From the NCBI RefSeq assembly GCF_035946055.1, contig NZ_CP108364.1:2604001-2668000 (forward strand): 64,000 nt of DNA. The letters are read 5' to 3'. The stretch is from Streptomyces sp. NBC_01341 (GTDB lineage Bacteria; Actinomycetota; Actinomycetes; Streptomycetales; Streptomycetaceae). Shown here piece after piece: positions 15,957-24,779 of this stretch. The notes under the pieces are model-generated. The model saw only the letters and a list, made by a program, of their open reading frames with translations, did not search any database and was not told the origin of the DNA. Position numbers and translations under genes: made by a program. Each line of letters begins with the position of its first letter. Positions within the stretch are counted from its first letter, which is position 1.

Positions 15957-16933
15957 AGCTCGTCCTCCTCTTGCTTGAGAACGATCCGGAGGTAGGAGGA
16001 GGTCAGAAGGAGCAGGATCACGATGGTGAGCATCGCGATCGCCGAACCCATGCCGTAGTGCTGGTTCCCGACACCCTCGATGTAGGCGTAGACCGGCAGG
16101 ATCTCGGTGAGCCGGTCCGGACCGCCCTGGTTGATCGCGAAGACCTGGACGAACGCCTTGAAGATCCAGATGATCTCGAGGAACGTCGTCGCGAAGAGGA
16201 ACGGCTTGAGGAACGGCATGGTGACCGAGGTGAAGCTCTTCCACGGGCCGGCCCCGTCGAGCGAGGCGGCCTCGTAGAGCTCCTTGGGAATGGTCGTCGT
16301 GGCGGCGTACAGGTTGATCGCGACGAACGGGACCGACATCCAGACGATGAGCACGGTGATGACGAAGAACGTGGAGAACTGGCCGCCGGTCCAGTTGTAG
16401 TCAGCCATCGAGTGGAAGCCGGCCTTGTCCAGGACCCAGTTGACGACACCGAACCGGGAGGCGAAGAGCCACTGGTAGACGGTGGTCGAGGCGACGACGG
16501 GCATGGCCCAGGCGAGGACCAGGCCGATGAGGAGCGCGACGCGCATGCGCTTGCCGAGCCGGGCCAGCAGGAGCCCGATCAGCGTGCCGAAGACCATCGT
16601 CAGGATGACGTTGACGGCCGTGAAGACGGTCGACCGGACGGTGACGTTCCAGAATTCCTCGCTGCCGAGGATCTCCTGGTAGTTGTCGATCCCGTTCCAC
16701 TCGGTGAGGTGCTGGATCAGCTGCCTCATGTTGAGGTTCTGGAACGACAGCAGGGTGTTCTCGACCAGCGGCCAGCCGAGGAACACCAGGGTCACGGCCA
16801 CCGGCGGCATCAGCAGCAGGTACGGGGCCAGTGTGGTGGATCTGCCGCGGGCCGCCGGCTTGCCCGGCGCTGCACCGGTCCCCTTCACCACGTCCGTCGG
16901 ACCTGAAGGCGGCCGTTCGGTCTGCACGGTCAT
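15953..16933 (-). CDS. dasB: DasB, chitobiose ABC transporter permease (MalF type)
   Basis: 326 residues. A 40-residue cytoplasmic N-terminus leads to six predicted transmembrane helices beginning at LAPYLLLMPPVAVTLVFL. The EAA loop reads YEAASLDGAGPWKSFTSVTMP near residue 230. The start MTVQTERPP at 16933 was chosen because AAAGAG lies nine nt before it and it matches the S. coelicolor protein as I recall; ATGs at 16942 and 16966 are in frame. It lies 90 bp downstream of dasA, separated by a large hairpin. Confidence 0.9.
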   Translation of the reverse strand: MTVQTERPPSGPTDVVKGTGAAPGKPAARGRSTTLAPYLLLMPPVAVTLVFLGWPLVENTLLSFQNLNMRQLIQHLTEWNGIDNYQEILGSEEFWNVTVRSTVFTAVNVILTMVFGTLIGLLLARLGKRMRVALLIGLVLAWAMPVVASTTVYQWLFASRFGVVNWVLDKAGFHSMADYNWTGGQFSTFFVITVLIVWMSVPFVAINLYAATTTIPKELYEAASLDGAGPWKSFTSVTMPFLKPFLFATTFLEIIWIFKAFVQVFAINQGGPDRLTEILPVYAYIEGVGNQHYGMGSAIAMLTIVILLLLTSSYLRIVLKQEEDEL

Positions 16934-16976
16934 GCTCGCCATCTCTTTCTCGGCACCATGGGACACACGTCGACTA

Positions 16977-17013
16977 CCGGGGGACGGGCTCCGTGATGGA
17001 GCCCGTCCCCCGG
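16977..17013. terminator. intercistronic hairpin between dasA and dasB
   Basis: Perfect 16-bp arms (CCGGGGGACGGGCTCC at 16977-16992 and its complement at 16998-17013) around a 5-nt loop, in the 90-bp gap between dasA and dasB on the same strand. Probably a partial terminator or 3' stabiliser, letting the binding protein be made in excess over the permeases. Confidence 0.75.
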
Positions 17014-17023
17014 CAGTTCGGCC

Positions 17024-18310
17024 TTACTGCTTCTGCGCGAGACGCTTGTTGAACTCCGCCTCGACCTGCTTGGCGGCCTCGGCGTTCGACTTGCCGTTCA
17101 GGACCGCCGTCATGAAGGTCTTGATCGGGTTCGGGGCGTTCTCGACCGCGGCCCACTCGGGGATCAGCGGCGTGGTGCCACCGACCTTGGCGGACGGCGC
17201 GGCGGCCTCGGCGACCGGGTTGCCCGCCAGGTTCGTGTTCAGCGACTCCTTGTTCGGGATGACGCCGTTCAGCTTGGCGAGCTGGCCCTCGAACTGGTCG
17301 GAGAGGGCGAGCTTCAGGAACTCCTTGGCGAGGTCCTGCTTCGCGCTGCCTTCGGCCACGGCGAGGTTGGAGCCGCCGAGGAAGACACCCTCGGGCTTGT
17401 CGGCGGTCTCACCCGGGATGGTGAAGTAGCCGATCTCCTTCTCGATGGCCGGGTTGGCCGCGATCGCCGTGCCGGCCTCCCAGCCCATGCCGATGAAGGC
17501 GCCGGTCTTGCCCTTGGCGAAGACGTCGGCCTGCTGCGGGGTCGCCTCGTCCTTGTCCTTGGGGGCCTTGGAGTAGGACTGGTACTTCTTGTACAGGTCC
17601 ATCGCCTCGCCGATCTTCGGGTCGGCGAGGTTGGAGACCCACTTGTCCCCGTCCTTCTTGATGAGGTCCGCACCCTTGCCGATGGTGAGGCCGTCGAAGA
17701 AGTACCAGTTCTGGCCGGGCAGGTAGAGCGGCTCGGCCTTGCCCTTGGCCTTGATCTTGTCGAGCGCGGCGAAGAACTCGTCACGGGTCTTGGGGGTCTC
17801 GGTGACGCCCGCGTCCGCGAAGACCGTCTTGTTGTAGAGGACGACGCGGTTGGCGAAGTACCACGGGGCGGCGTACTGCTTGCCGTCCACGACCGCGGCC
17901 TCGTTCAGGTTGGCGGCCCAGTCGGCGCCGATCTCCGACTTGAGGTCACCGAGGTCGGCGAGCCCGCCGGTCTTGGCGTACGCCGCGGTCTGGGTGTTGC
18001 CGATCTCGAAGACGTCCGGCGGGTTCTCCTCGGAGAGGGCGGTCGTCAGCTTCTGCTGGATACCGTTCCACTGCTGGACCTCGAACTTGACCTTCGCACC
18101 GGTCTTCTTCTCGAATGCGGCGGTAAGATCCTTCTGCCACTGCTCGGGCGTCGAGCCGTCCATGGCCCAGACGGTGAGGGTCTGTCCCTTGTAGCTGTCG
18201 GGACCGGACTTCTTGCCGCTGCTGTCGCTGCCGCCGTCGTCGGAGCCACACGCCGCCATGCTGACCATCATGCCCGCGACGCCGATCGCCGCGATGAGCT
18301 TGCGCTTCAC
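17024..18310 (-). CDS. dasA: DasA, chitobiose-binding lipoprotein
   Basis: 428 residues. A lipoprotein signal (KRKLIAAIGVAGMMVSMAAC, lipobox cysteine at residue 21) precedes a Gly/Ser/Asp-rich linker and a family-1 extracellular solute-binding fold. The protein would be anchored outside the membrane and deliver N,N'-diacetylchitobiose to DasBC. DasA affects development and chitin response in S. coelicolor. The GTG start at 18310 lies after a GAGGAGG ribosome-binding site. Upstream, one strong and one weaker dre site indicate DasR control; DasR is encoded divergently. Confidence 0.95.
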   Translation of the reverse strand: MKRKLIAAIGVAGMMVSMAACGSDDGGSDSSGKKSGPDSYKGQTLTVWAMDGSTPEQWQKDLTAAFEKKTGAKVKFEVQQWNGIQQKLTTALSEENPPDVFEIGNTQTAAYAKTGGLADLGDLKSEIGADWAANLNEAAVVDGKQYAAPWYFANRVVLYNKTVFADAGVTETPKTRDEFFAALDKIKAKGKAEPLYLPGQNWYFFDGLTIGKGADLIKKDGDKWVSNLADPKIGEAMDLYKKYQSYSKAPKDKDEATPQQADVFAKGKTGAFIGMGWEAGTAIAANPAIEKEIGYFTIPGETADKPEGVFLGGSNLAVAEGSAKQDLAKEFLKLALSDQFEGQLAKLNGVIPNKESLNTNLAGNPVAEAAAPSAKVGGTTPLIPEWAAVENAPNPIKTFMTAVLNGKSNAEAAKQVEAEFNKRLAQKQ

Positions 18311-18397
18311 GCCAAACCCTCCTCAGGGTGCTGCAACCCCCCCGCCCACCGCGAAGACACCGACGAGTAGTTCTGCTGGGGCTGGGACCTGGTCTTT

Positions 18398-18413
18398 AAT
18401 GGTTTAGACCAGT
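18398..18413. promoter_or_regulatory. DasR operator (dre) upstream of dasA
   Basis: AATGGTTTAGACCAGT (ACTGGTCTAAACCATT on the dasA strand) is a nearly perfect dre site 88 bp upstream of the dasA start, in the dasA-dasR intergenic region. Confidence 0.88.
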
Positions 18414-18421
18414 ACCGGGAG

Positions 18422-18437
18422 CTTGGCCTAGACCTTT
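18422..18437. promoter_or_regulatory. second, weaker dre-like site in the dasA-dasR region
   Basis: CTTGGCCTAGACCTTT has two changes in the 12-bp dre core. Its centre is 24 bp from that of the stronger site. Cooperative binding by two DasR dimers is possible. Confidence 0.5.
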
Positions 18438-18495
18438 AGGGGTGTCAAGGGTGTATAAGAAGTGCACTCGCGTCCGTTACAGGACCGACACCTAA

Positions 18496-19359
<864 letters not shown>

Positions 19360-19381
19360 CTCCGGCCCGCTCGCGCAGCCT

Positions 19382-19413
19382 CGGATCCCTTCGCGCGCAC
19401 GCGGGGGGATCCG
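19382..19413. terminator. hairpin after dasR
   Basis: CGGATCCC and GGGATCCG arms enclose a G+C-rich loop, 22 bp after the dasR stop. Confidence 0.55.
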
Positions 19414-19539
19414 GTCGTTCCGGGTATCTTGCGGACTGTTGCAGGACCGCAATGCGGACGGGGGGTGACGCTGGGCGGAACCCTCGCCTAGATTTCCTGC
19501 GCATTACAACAGGTGATCAGCGAGGGGACGGAGTTGCCG

Positions 19540-19794
19540 ATGTCAGAAAAAACCGAGGCGAAACCACCAACAGTGACACCCGTCAGGGTGGTCATCGCGC
19601 TCTGTCTGATCGCACCGTTCGTGGCGATGCTCTGGGTGGGCTCGTACGCGAAGGTGGACCCGGCCTTCATCGGTATCCCCTTCTTCTACTGGTACCAGAT
19701 GCTCTGGGTGCTCATCTCGACCGCGCTCACCATGGTCGCCTACAAGCTGTGGCAGCGTGACCAGCGCTCCCGCAAGGGAGGTGCTTCCGCATGA
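19540..19794 (+). CDS. DUF3311 small membrane protein, symporter partner
   Basis: 84 residues with two hydrophobic helices, around RVVIALCLIAPFVAMLWVG and MLWVLISTALTMVAYKLW, and charged ends. This DUF3311-type protein regularly precedes a sodium:solute symporter gene, as here, where its stop overlaps the next start (ATGA), so it is probably a small accessory subunit. The ATG at 19540 has GGAG seven nt upstream; an in-frame GTG at 19513 is less well supported. Confidence 0.82.
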   Translation: MSEKTEAKPPTVTPVRVVIALCLIAPFVAMLWVGSYAKVDPAFIGIPFFYWYQMLWVLISTALTMVAYKLWQRDQRSRKGGASA

Positions 19795-21446
19795 AGGACG
19801 GCGTGAACGGCGTCGCACTCGCCGTGTTCATCTTCTTCTTCCTGGCCGTCACGGTCATCGGATTCATGGCCGCGCGCTGGCGCAAGGCCGAGAACGAGGC
19901 GAGCCTCGACGAATGGGGTCTGGGCGGCCGGTCGTTCGGCACCTGGGTCACCTGGTTCCTGCTCGGCGGCGACCTGTACACCGCGTACACCTTCGTCGCG
20001 GTCCCCGCGGCGATCTACGCGGCGGGTGCGGCGGGCTTCTTCGCCGTCCCGTACACGATCCTCGTCTACCCGCTGATCTTCACCTTCCTGCCCCGCCTGT
20101 GGTCGGTGTCGCACAAGCACGGGTACGTCACCACCTCGGACTTCGTCCGCGGCCGCTTCGGCTCGAAGGGGCTCTCGCTGGCGGTGGCCCTCACCGGCAT
20201 CCTCGCCACCATGCCGTACATCGCGCTGCAGCTGGTCGGCATCCAGGCCGTACTCGACGTCATGGGCGTCGGCGGCGGCGAGAACACGCACTGGTTCGTC
20301 AAGGACCTGCCGCTGCTCATCGCGTTCGCGGTCCTCGCCGCGTACACGTACTCCTCGGGACTGCGGGCCCCCGCGCTCATCGCGTTCGTCAAGGACGGCC
20401 TGATCTACCTGGTCATCGCGGTGGCCATCATCTACATCCCGATCAAGCTCGGCGGCTTCGACGACATCTTCGCGAAGGCCGGCGAGGCGTTCGCCCAGAC
20501 GAACGAGGCGACGGGCAAACCGAGGGGCGCGCTCGTGCCCGGGGAGATGGGCCAGTGGGGCTACGCGACGCTGGCACTGGGCTCGGCGCTCGCGCTCTTC
20601 ATGTACCCGCACTCGATCACGGCGACGCTCTCCAGCCGCAGCCGTGAGGTGATCCGGCGCAACACCACGATCCTGCCGCTGTACTCCCTGATGCTGGGCC
20701 TGCTCGCCCTGCTCGGGTTCATGGCGATCGCCGCCGGGATCAAGGTCGACAACGGACAGCTGGCGATCCCCCAGCTGTTCGAGAACATGTTCCCCGACTG
20801 GTTCGCGGGTGTGGCCTTCGCCGCGATCGGGATCGGCGCCCTGGTACCAGCCGCGATCATGTCGATCGCCGCCGCGAACCTCTTCACCAGGAACATCTAC
20901 AAGGACTTCATCAAGCCCGACGCGACCCCCGCCCAGGAGACCAAGGTCTCCAAGCTGGTCTCGCTGCTCGTCAAGGTGGGGGCGCTCGCCTTCGTCCTCA
21001 CCATGGACAAGACGGTCGCGATCAACTTCCAGCTGCTCGGCGGGATCTGGATCCTCCAGACCATGCCCGCGCTGGTGGGCGGCCTGTTCACCCGGTGGTT
21101 CCACCGCTGGGCCCTGATCGCAGGCTGGGCCGTCGGCATGATCTACGGCACGGTGGCCGCGTACGGCGTCGCCAGCCCGACGCAGAAGCACTTCGGCGGC
21201 TCCTCGAAGGAGATCCCCGGCATCGGCGAGATCGGCTACATCGGTCTCACGGCGATCGTGCTGAACATCGTCGTCGTGGTCGTGCTGACCTTCGTCCTGA
21301 ACGCGCTGAAGGCCCCGGCGGGTATCGACGAGACCTCGCCGTCCGACTACACCGCGGACGTCGGCGAGCCCGGCGTCAAGGTCACGCTCCCGCCGGCCAC
21401 GGTGGGTGCGCCGGGAGGCGAGCACGAGCCCCTGGAACGCCTGTAG
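19791..21446 (+). CDS. sodium:solute symporter (SSS family), MctP-like
   Basis: 551 residues with about 13 transmembrane segments, starting at VALAVFIFFFLAVTVIGFM. It has the SSS hallmark GGRSFGTWVTWFLLGGDLYT in the first loop and the SSS pattern of TM2-TM5. With a DUF3311 partner it most resembles monocarboxylate permeases (MctP: lactate, pyruvate, acetate), but the substrate is inferred from family only. It overlaps the upstream gene by 4 nt. It follows dasR but has its own promoter region and no dre site that I can find. Confidence 0.85.
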   Translation: MKDGVNGVALAVFIFFFLAVTVIGFMAARWRKAENEASLDEWGLGGRSFGTWVTWFLLGGDLYTAYTFVAVPAAIYAAGAAGFFAVPYTILVYPLIFTFLPRLWSVSHKHGYVTTSDFVRGRFGSKGLSLAVALTGILATMPYIALQLVGIQAVLDVMGVGGGENTHWFVKDLPLLIAFAVLAAYTYSSGLRAPALIAFVKDGLIYLVIAVAIIYIPIKLGGFDDIFAKAGEAFAQTNEATGKPRGALVPGEMGQWGYATLALGSALALFMYPHSITATLSSRSREVIRRNTTILPLYSLMLGLLALLGFMAIAAGIKVDNGQLAIPQLFENMFPDWFAGVAFAAIGIGALVPAAIMSIAAANLFTRNIYKDFIKPDATPAQETKVSKLVSLLVKVGALAFVLTMDKTVAINFQLLGGIWILQTMPALVGGLFTRWFHRWALIAGWAVGMIYGTVAAYGVASPTQKHFGGSSKEIPGIGEIGYIGLTAIVLNIVVVVVLTFVLNALKAPAGIDETSPSDYTADVGEPGVKVTLPPATVGAPGGEHEPLERL

Positions 21447-21460
21447 CCCGTGACGCCGTC

Positions 21461-21490
21461 CGTCCCGGCAGGGTCCGCCCTGCCGGGACG
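21461..21490. terminator. terminator after the symporter gene
   Basis: Perfect 13-bp arms (CGTCCCGGCAGGG and its complement) with a 4-nt loop, 15 bp after the stop. Confidence 0.8.
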
Positions 21491-21568
21491 GGCCCGTGTG
21501 CGGGGCCGGTTCGCCGGCTCCCCCGAAAGGCACGTGCGCCGGGCCGCCGTCTGAGGCAGACTCCGCGC

Positions 21569-22069
21569 ATGGATGTCTCGATCAGACCGGTCCGCGCCAC
21601 GGAGCACGAGGCCCTGGGCGAGATCACGGCCCAGGCCTATCTCGGCGACGGACTGCTGGACTTCGGCTCCGCCGATCCGTACCTCGAACAGCTCCGCGCC
21701 GTCGGACGGCGCGCCGCGGAGGCGCTCGTGCTGGCGGCGGTCGGCTCCGACGGCAGCCTGCTGGGAGGCGTCACCTACGTGGCTCCCGGCAGCCCGTGGG
21801 CGGACGTCGCCCGGAGCGACGAAGCCGAGTTCCGGATGCTGGCCGTCTCCCGGGAGGCGCGTGGCCGGGGTGCCGGCGAGGCGCTCGTGGGGGCCTGTGT
21901 CGAGCGGGCACGCGCCACGGAGGGGCTCTCCGGGGTCGTCCTGTCGACCCAGGCGTCCATGGAGTCCGCCCACCGCATCTACCGGCGCCTCGGCTTCGCA
22001 CGGACCCCGGAGCGGGACTGGAGCCCTCTCCCGGGCTTCACCCTGCTGACGTTCCGTCTCGCCTTTTGA
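21569..22069 (+). CDS. GNAT-family N-acetyltransferase
   Basis: 166 residues covering one GNAT fold. The acetyl-CoA-binding motif A reads LAVSREARGRGAGEALVGAC at about residues 90-110, the expected Q/RxxGxG/A pattern, and motif B includes AHRIYRRLGF near 140. The acceptor substrate is unknown. The ATG at 21569 begins the domain (MDVSIRPV). It stands alone between the symporter terminator and the nrd control region. Confidence 0.82.
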   Translation: MDVSIRPVRATEHEALGEITAQAYLGDGLLDFGSADPYLEQLRAVGRRAAEALVLAAVGSDGSLLGGVTYVAPGSPWADVARSDEAEFRMLAVSREARGRGAGEALVGACVERARATEGLSGVVLSTQASMESAHRIYRRLGFARTPERDWSPLPGFTLLTFRLAF

Positions 22070-22083
22070 CCCATCACGACACT

Positions 22084-22126
22084 ACATGTGGGGGCTGCCT
22101 CAATCAGCAGCCCCCACATGTATGCT
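22084..22126 (+). promoter_or_regulatory. tandem NrdR-type boxes and promoter of nrdAB
   Basis: Two copies of ACATGT (22084-22089 and 22116-22121) lie within CACTACATGTGGGG and CCCCCACATGTATGC, with centres 32 bp apart, about three helical turns, the spacing typical of paired NrdR boxes. A TATGCT -10 element (22121-22126) follows. The same DNA can fold into a hairpin with perfect 15-bp arms (22084-22098/22107-22121), so it may also end the GNAT transcript. NrdR is the ATP/dATP-sensing repressor of ribonucleotide reductase genes. Confidence 0.6.
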
Positions 22127-22131
22127 CGACC

Positions 22132-22236
22132 TCGCTGTCGCCGCAGGGGAATCCGGTGCGAATCCGGAACTGTCCCGCAACGGTGTGATCGGTGGGCATT
22201 CGCGCACCGCGGAGTCCGAAGACCTGCCGACAGCGC
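22132..22236 (+). promoter_or_regulatory. cobalamin (B12) riboswitch of nrdAB
   Basis: Contains the conserved cobalamin aptamer blocks in order: GGGGAATCCGGTGCGAATCC, then ACTGTCCCGCAACGGT, then AGTCCGAAGACCTGCC. The closing stem P1 is formed by CGCTGTCG (22132-22139) and CGACAGCG (22229-22236), perfectly complementary. In Streptomyces the class Ia operon nrdABS is shut off by B12 through such an element, favouring the B12-dependent class II enzyme. The leader continues for about 146 nt to the nrdA start and includes two mutually exclusive hairpins. Confidence 0.93.
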
Positions 22237-22382
22237 GTCCGGCTCGACCGAACCGGACGCCGAGACGTCCGGGCCCCGCGGAGGGCCGGTGGACGCCGTG
22301 CGCGCCGTGCTCCCTCCCCGGGTGTGTCCGTGCCCGGCTGCCCCGCTCCCGCAGGCCCCGAGCCGAGCGAGGGATAGCCCCA

Positions 22383-24779
22383 GTGACCATCGCGCCAGCA
22401 GACCCGGTTTCAGCCGCGGAATCCGAGAGCCCCACGACCGACGCGCCCGGGACCGCGCTGCTGCGGACCCTGACCGGTCTGACCGCCGATCTGCCCGACA
22501 CCGACCCCGGACGGGTCGCGGCCGCCGCGCTGCGCGGCCGGAGCGCGCGGGCGGACGAGGCCGAGCTGCGCTCGCTGGCCACCGAGGCCGCCGCGGGTCT
22601 GATCTCGGAGGACCCGGCGTACTCCCGGCTCGCCGCCCGGCTGCTCACCCTCGCGATCGCGGACGAGGCGGCGGGCGAGGGCGCGGTCTCCTTCTCCTCG
22701 TCGGTCGCCGTCGGGCACCGAGAGGGCCTGATCGCGGACCGTACGGCCGAGTTCGTCACCCTGCACGCGGCCGCCCTGGACGCACTGGTGGAGCGCTCGC
22801 TCGCCGACGGGGCGGACGACCGCTTCGGCTACTTCGGCCTGCGCACGCTGCACAGCCGCTACCTGCTGCGCCACCCGCTCACCCGGCAGGTCATCGAGAC
22901 CCCGCAGCACTTCATGCTGCGCGTGGCCGCCGGGCTCGCCGAGGACACCTCGCGGCGCGCCCTGGACGAAGTGGCCGCCCTGTACGGCCTGATGAGCCGC
23001 CTCGACTACCTGCCGTCCTCGCCGACCCTCTTCAACTCCGGCACACGGCACCCGCAGATGTCCTCCTGCTACCTGCTGGACTCGCCGCTGGACGAGCTGG
23101 ACTCGATCTACGACCGCTATCACCAGGTGGCCCGCCTCTCGAAGCACGCGGGCGGCATCGGCCTCTCGTACTCCCGCATCCGCGCCCGGGGTTCGCTGAT
23201 CCGCGGCACGAACGGCCACTCCAACGGCATCGTGCCGTTCCTCAAGACGCTGGACGCCTCGGTCGCCGCGGTCAACCAGGGCGGCCGGCGCAAGGGCGCC
23301 GCCGCCGTCTACCTGGAGACCTGGCACGCGGACATCGAGGAGTTCCTGGAGCTGCGCGACAACACCGGCGAGGACCAGCGGCGTACGCACAACCTCAACC
23401 TCGCGCACTGGATCCCGGACGAGTTCATGCGCCGCGTCGACGCGGACACGGACTGGTCGTTGTTCTCCCCGGCCGATGTGCCCGAACTGGTCGACCTGTG
23501 GGGTGACGAGTTCGACGCGGCCTACCGCGCGGCCGAGGCCAAGGGCCTGGCCCGCAAGTCGATGCCCGCGCGTGAGCTGTACGGCCGGATGATGCGCACC
23601 CTCGCGCAGACCGGTCAGGGCTGGATGACGTTCAAGGACGCCTCCAACCGCACGGCCAACCAGACCGCCGAGCCGGGCCGGGTCGTGCACTCCTCGAACC
23701 TGTGCACCGAGATCCTCGAGGTCACCGACGACGGCGAGACGGCCGTCTGCAACCTGGGCTCGGTCAACCTGGGTGCGTTCGTCGCCGACGGCACCATCGA
23801 CTGGGAGCGGCTGGACGCCACCGTGCGCACCGCCGTGACGTTCCTGGACCGGGTCGTCGACATCAACTTCTACCCGACCGAGCAGGCCGGCCGGTCCAAC
23901 GCCCGCTGGCGTCCGGTGGGCCTCGGCGCGATGGGCCTGCAGGACGTCTTCTTCCGGCTGCGGCTGCCCTTCGACTCCCCCGAGGCGCGCGCCCTGTCCA
24001 CGAAGATCTCCGAGCGGATCATGCTGGCCGCGTACGAGGCGTCCTGCGACCTGGCCGAACGGTCGGGTCCGCTGCCCGCCTGGTCCGAGACGCGCGCCGC
24101 CCGGGGAGTGCTGCACCCCGACCACTACGACACCGAGCTGAGCTGGCCTGAGCGCTGGGACGCGCTGCGCGCCCGGGTCGCGAGGACCGGGATGCGCAAC
24201 TCCCTGCTGCTGGCCATCGCGCCTACGGCGACGATCGCCTCGATCGCCGGGGTGTACGAGTGCATCGAGCCGCAGGTCTCCAACCTCTTCAAGCGTGAGA
24301 CGCTCAGCGGCGAGTTCCTCCAGGTCAACGGCTACCTGGTGGACGAGCTGAAGCGGCTCGGCGTCTGGGACGCCCGGACCCGTGAGGCGCTGCGCGAGGC
24401 GAGCGGTTCCGTGCAGGGCTTCGCCTGGATCCCGGAGGACGTCCGGGCGCTGTACCGCACGGCGTGGGAGATCCCCCAGCGCGGTCTGATCGACATGGCG
24501 GCCGCCCGTACGCCGTTCCTCGACCAGAGCCAGTCGCTCAACCTGTTCCTGGAGACGCCGACGATCGGCAAGCTCTCCTCGATGTACGCGTACGCCTGGA
24601 AGCAGGGGCTGAAGACGACGTACTACCTGCGTTCGCGTCCGGCGACCCGGATCGCCCGCGCGGCGTCCGGGCAGGCCGCGGCCGCCGCCCCCATTCCCGT
24701 ACAGCAGGCGTCGTCGCCCGACGCGGACGCGATCGCCTGCTCCCTCGAAAACCCCGAGTCCTGCGAGGCCTGCCAGTGA
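22383..24779 (+). CDS. nrdA: class Ia ribonucleoside-diphosphate reductase, alpha subunit
   Basis: 798 residues. Catalytic elements: SSCYLLDS (first redox cysteine region), SNLCTEI with the Asn-Cys-Glu active-site triad, AVCNLGSVN (second redox cysteine) and the C-terminal CSLENPESCEAC cysteine pair that is re-reduced by thioredoxin-type donors. It reduces ribonucleoside diphosphates using the radical made by NrdB. The first 100 residues lack the VxKRxG motif that opens a normal ATP-cone, so overall dATP inhibition may be absent. The GTG at 22383 follows a weak AGGGAT site. Its stop overlaps nrdB by one base (TGATG). Controlled by the upstream B12 riboswitch. Confidence 0.95.
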   Translation: MTIAPADPVSAAESESPTTDAPGTALLRTLTGLTADLPDTDPGRVAAAALRGRSARADEAELRSLATEAAAGLISEDPAYSRLAARLLTLAIADEAAGEGAVSFSSSVAVGHREGLIADRTAEFVTLHAAALDALVERSLADGADDRFGYFGLRTLHSRYLLRHPLTRQVIETPQHFMLRVAAGLAEDTSRRALDEVAALYGLMSRLDYLPSSPTLFNSGTRHPQMSSCYLLDSPLDELDSIYDRYHQVARLSKHAGGIGLSYSRIRARGSLIRGTNGHSNGIVPFLKTLDASVAAVNQGGRRKGAAAVYLETWHADIEEFLELRDNTGEDQRRTHNLNLAHWIPDEFMRRVDADTDWSLFSPADVPELVDLWGDEFDAAYRAAEAKGLARKSMPARELYGRMMRTLAQTGQGWMTFKDASNRTANQTAEPGRVVHSSNLCTEILEVTDDGETAVCNLGSVNLGAFVADGTIDWERLDATVRTAVTFLDRVVDINFYPTEQAGRSNARWRPVGLGAMGLQDVFFRLRLPFDSPEARALSTKISERIMLAAYEASCDLAERSGPLPAWSETRAARGVLHPDHYDTELSWPERWDALRARVARTGMRNSLLLAIAPTATIASIAGVYECIEPQVSNLFKRETLSGEFLQVNGYLVDELKRLGVWDARTREALREASGSVQGFAWIPEDVRALYRTAWEIPQRGLIDMAAARTPFLDQSQSLNLFLETPTIGKLSSMYAYAWKQGLKTTYYLRSRPATRIARAASGQAAAAAPIPVQQASSPDADAIACSLENPESCEACQ

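Noticed and set aside
19740..21533. 597-codon minus-strand open frame across the symporter
   Set aside because: Antisense to an SSS transporter with intact signatures; the frame has low-complexity Arg/Asp/Gly composition.
22410..24125. 571-codon minus-strand open frame across nrdA
   Set aside because: Antisense to a gene with the NLCTEI active site; no domain recognisable in the shadow frame.
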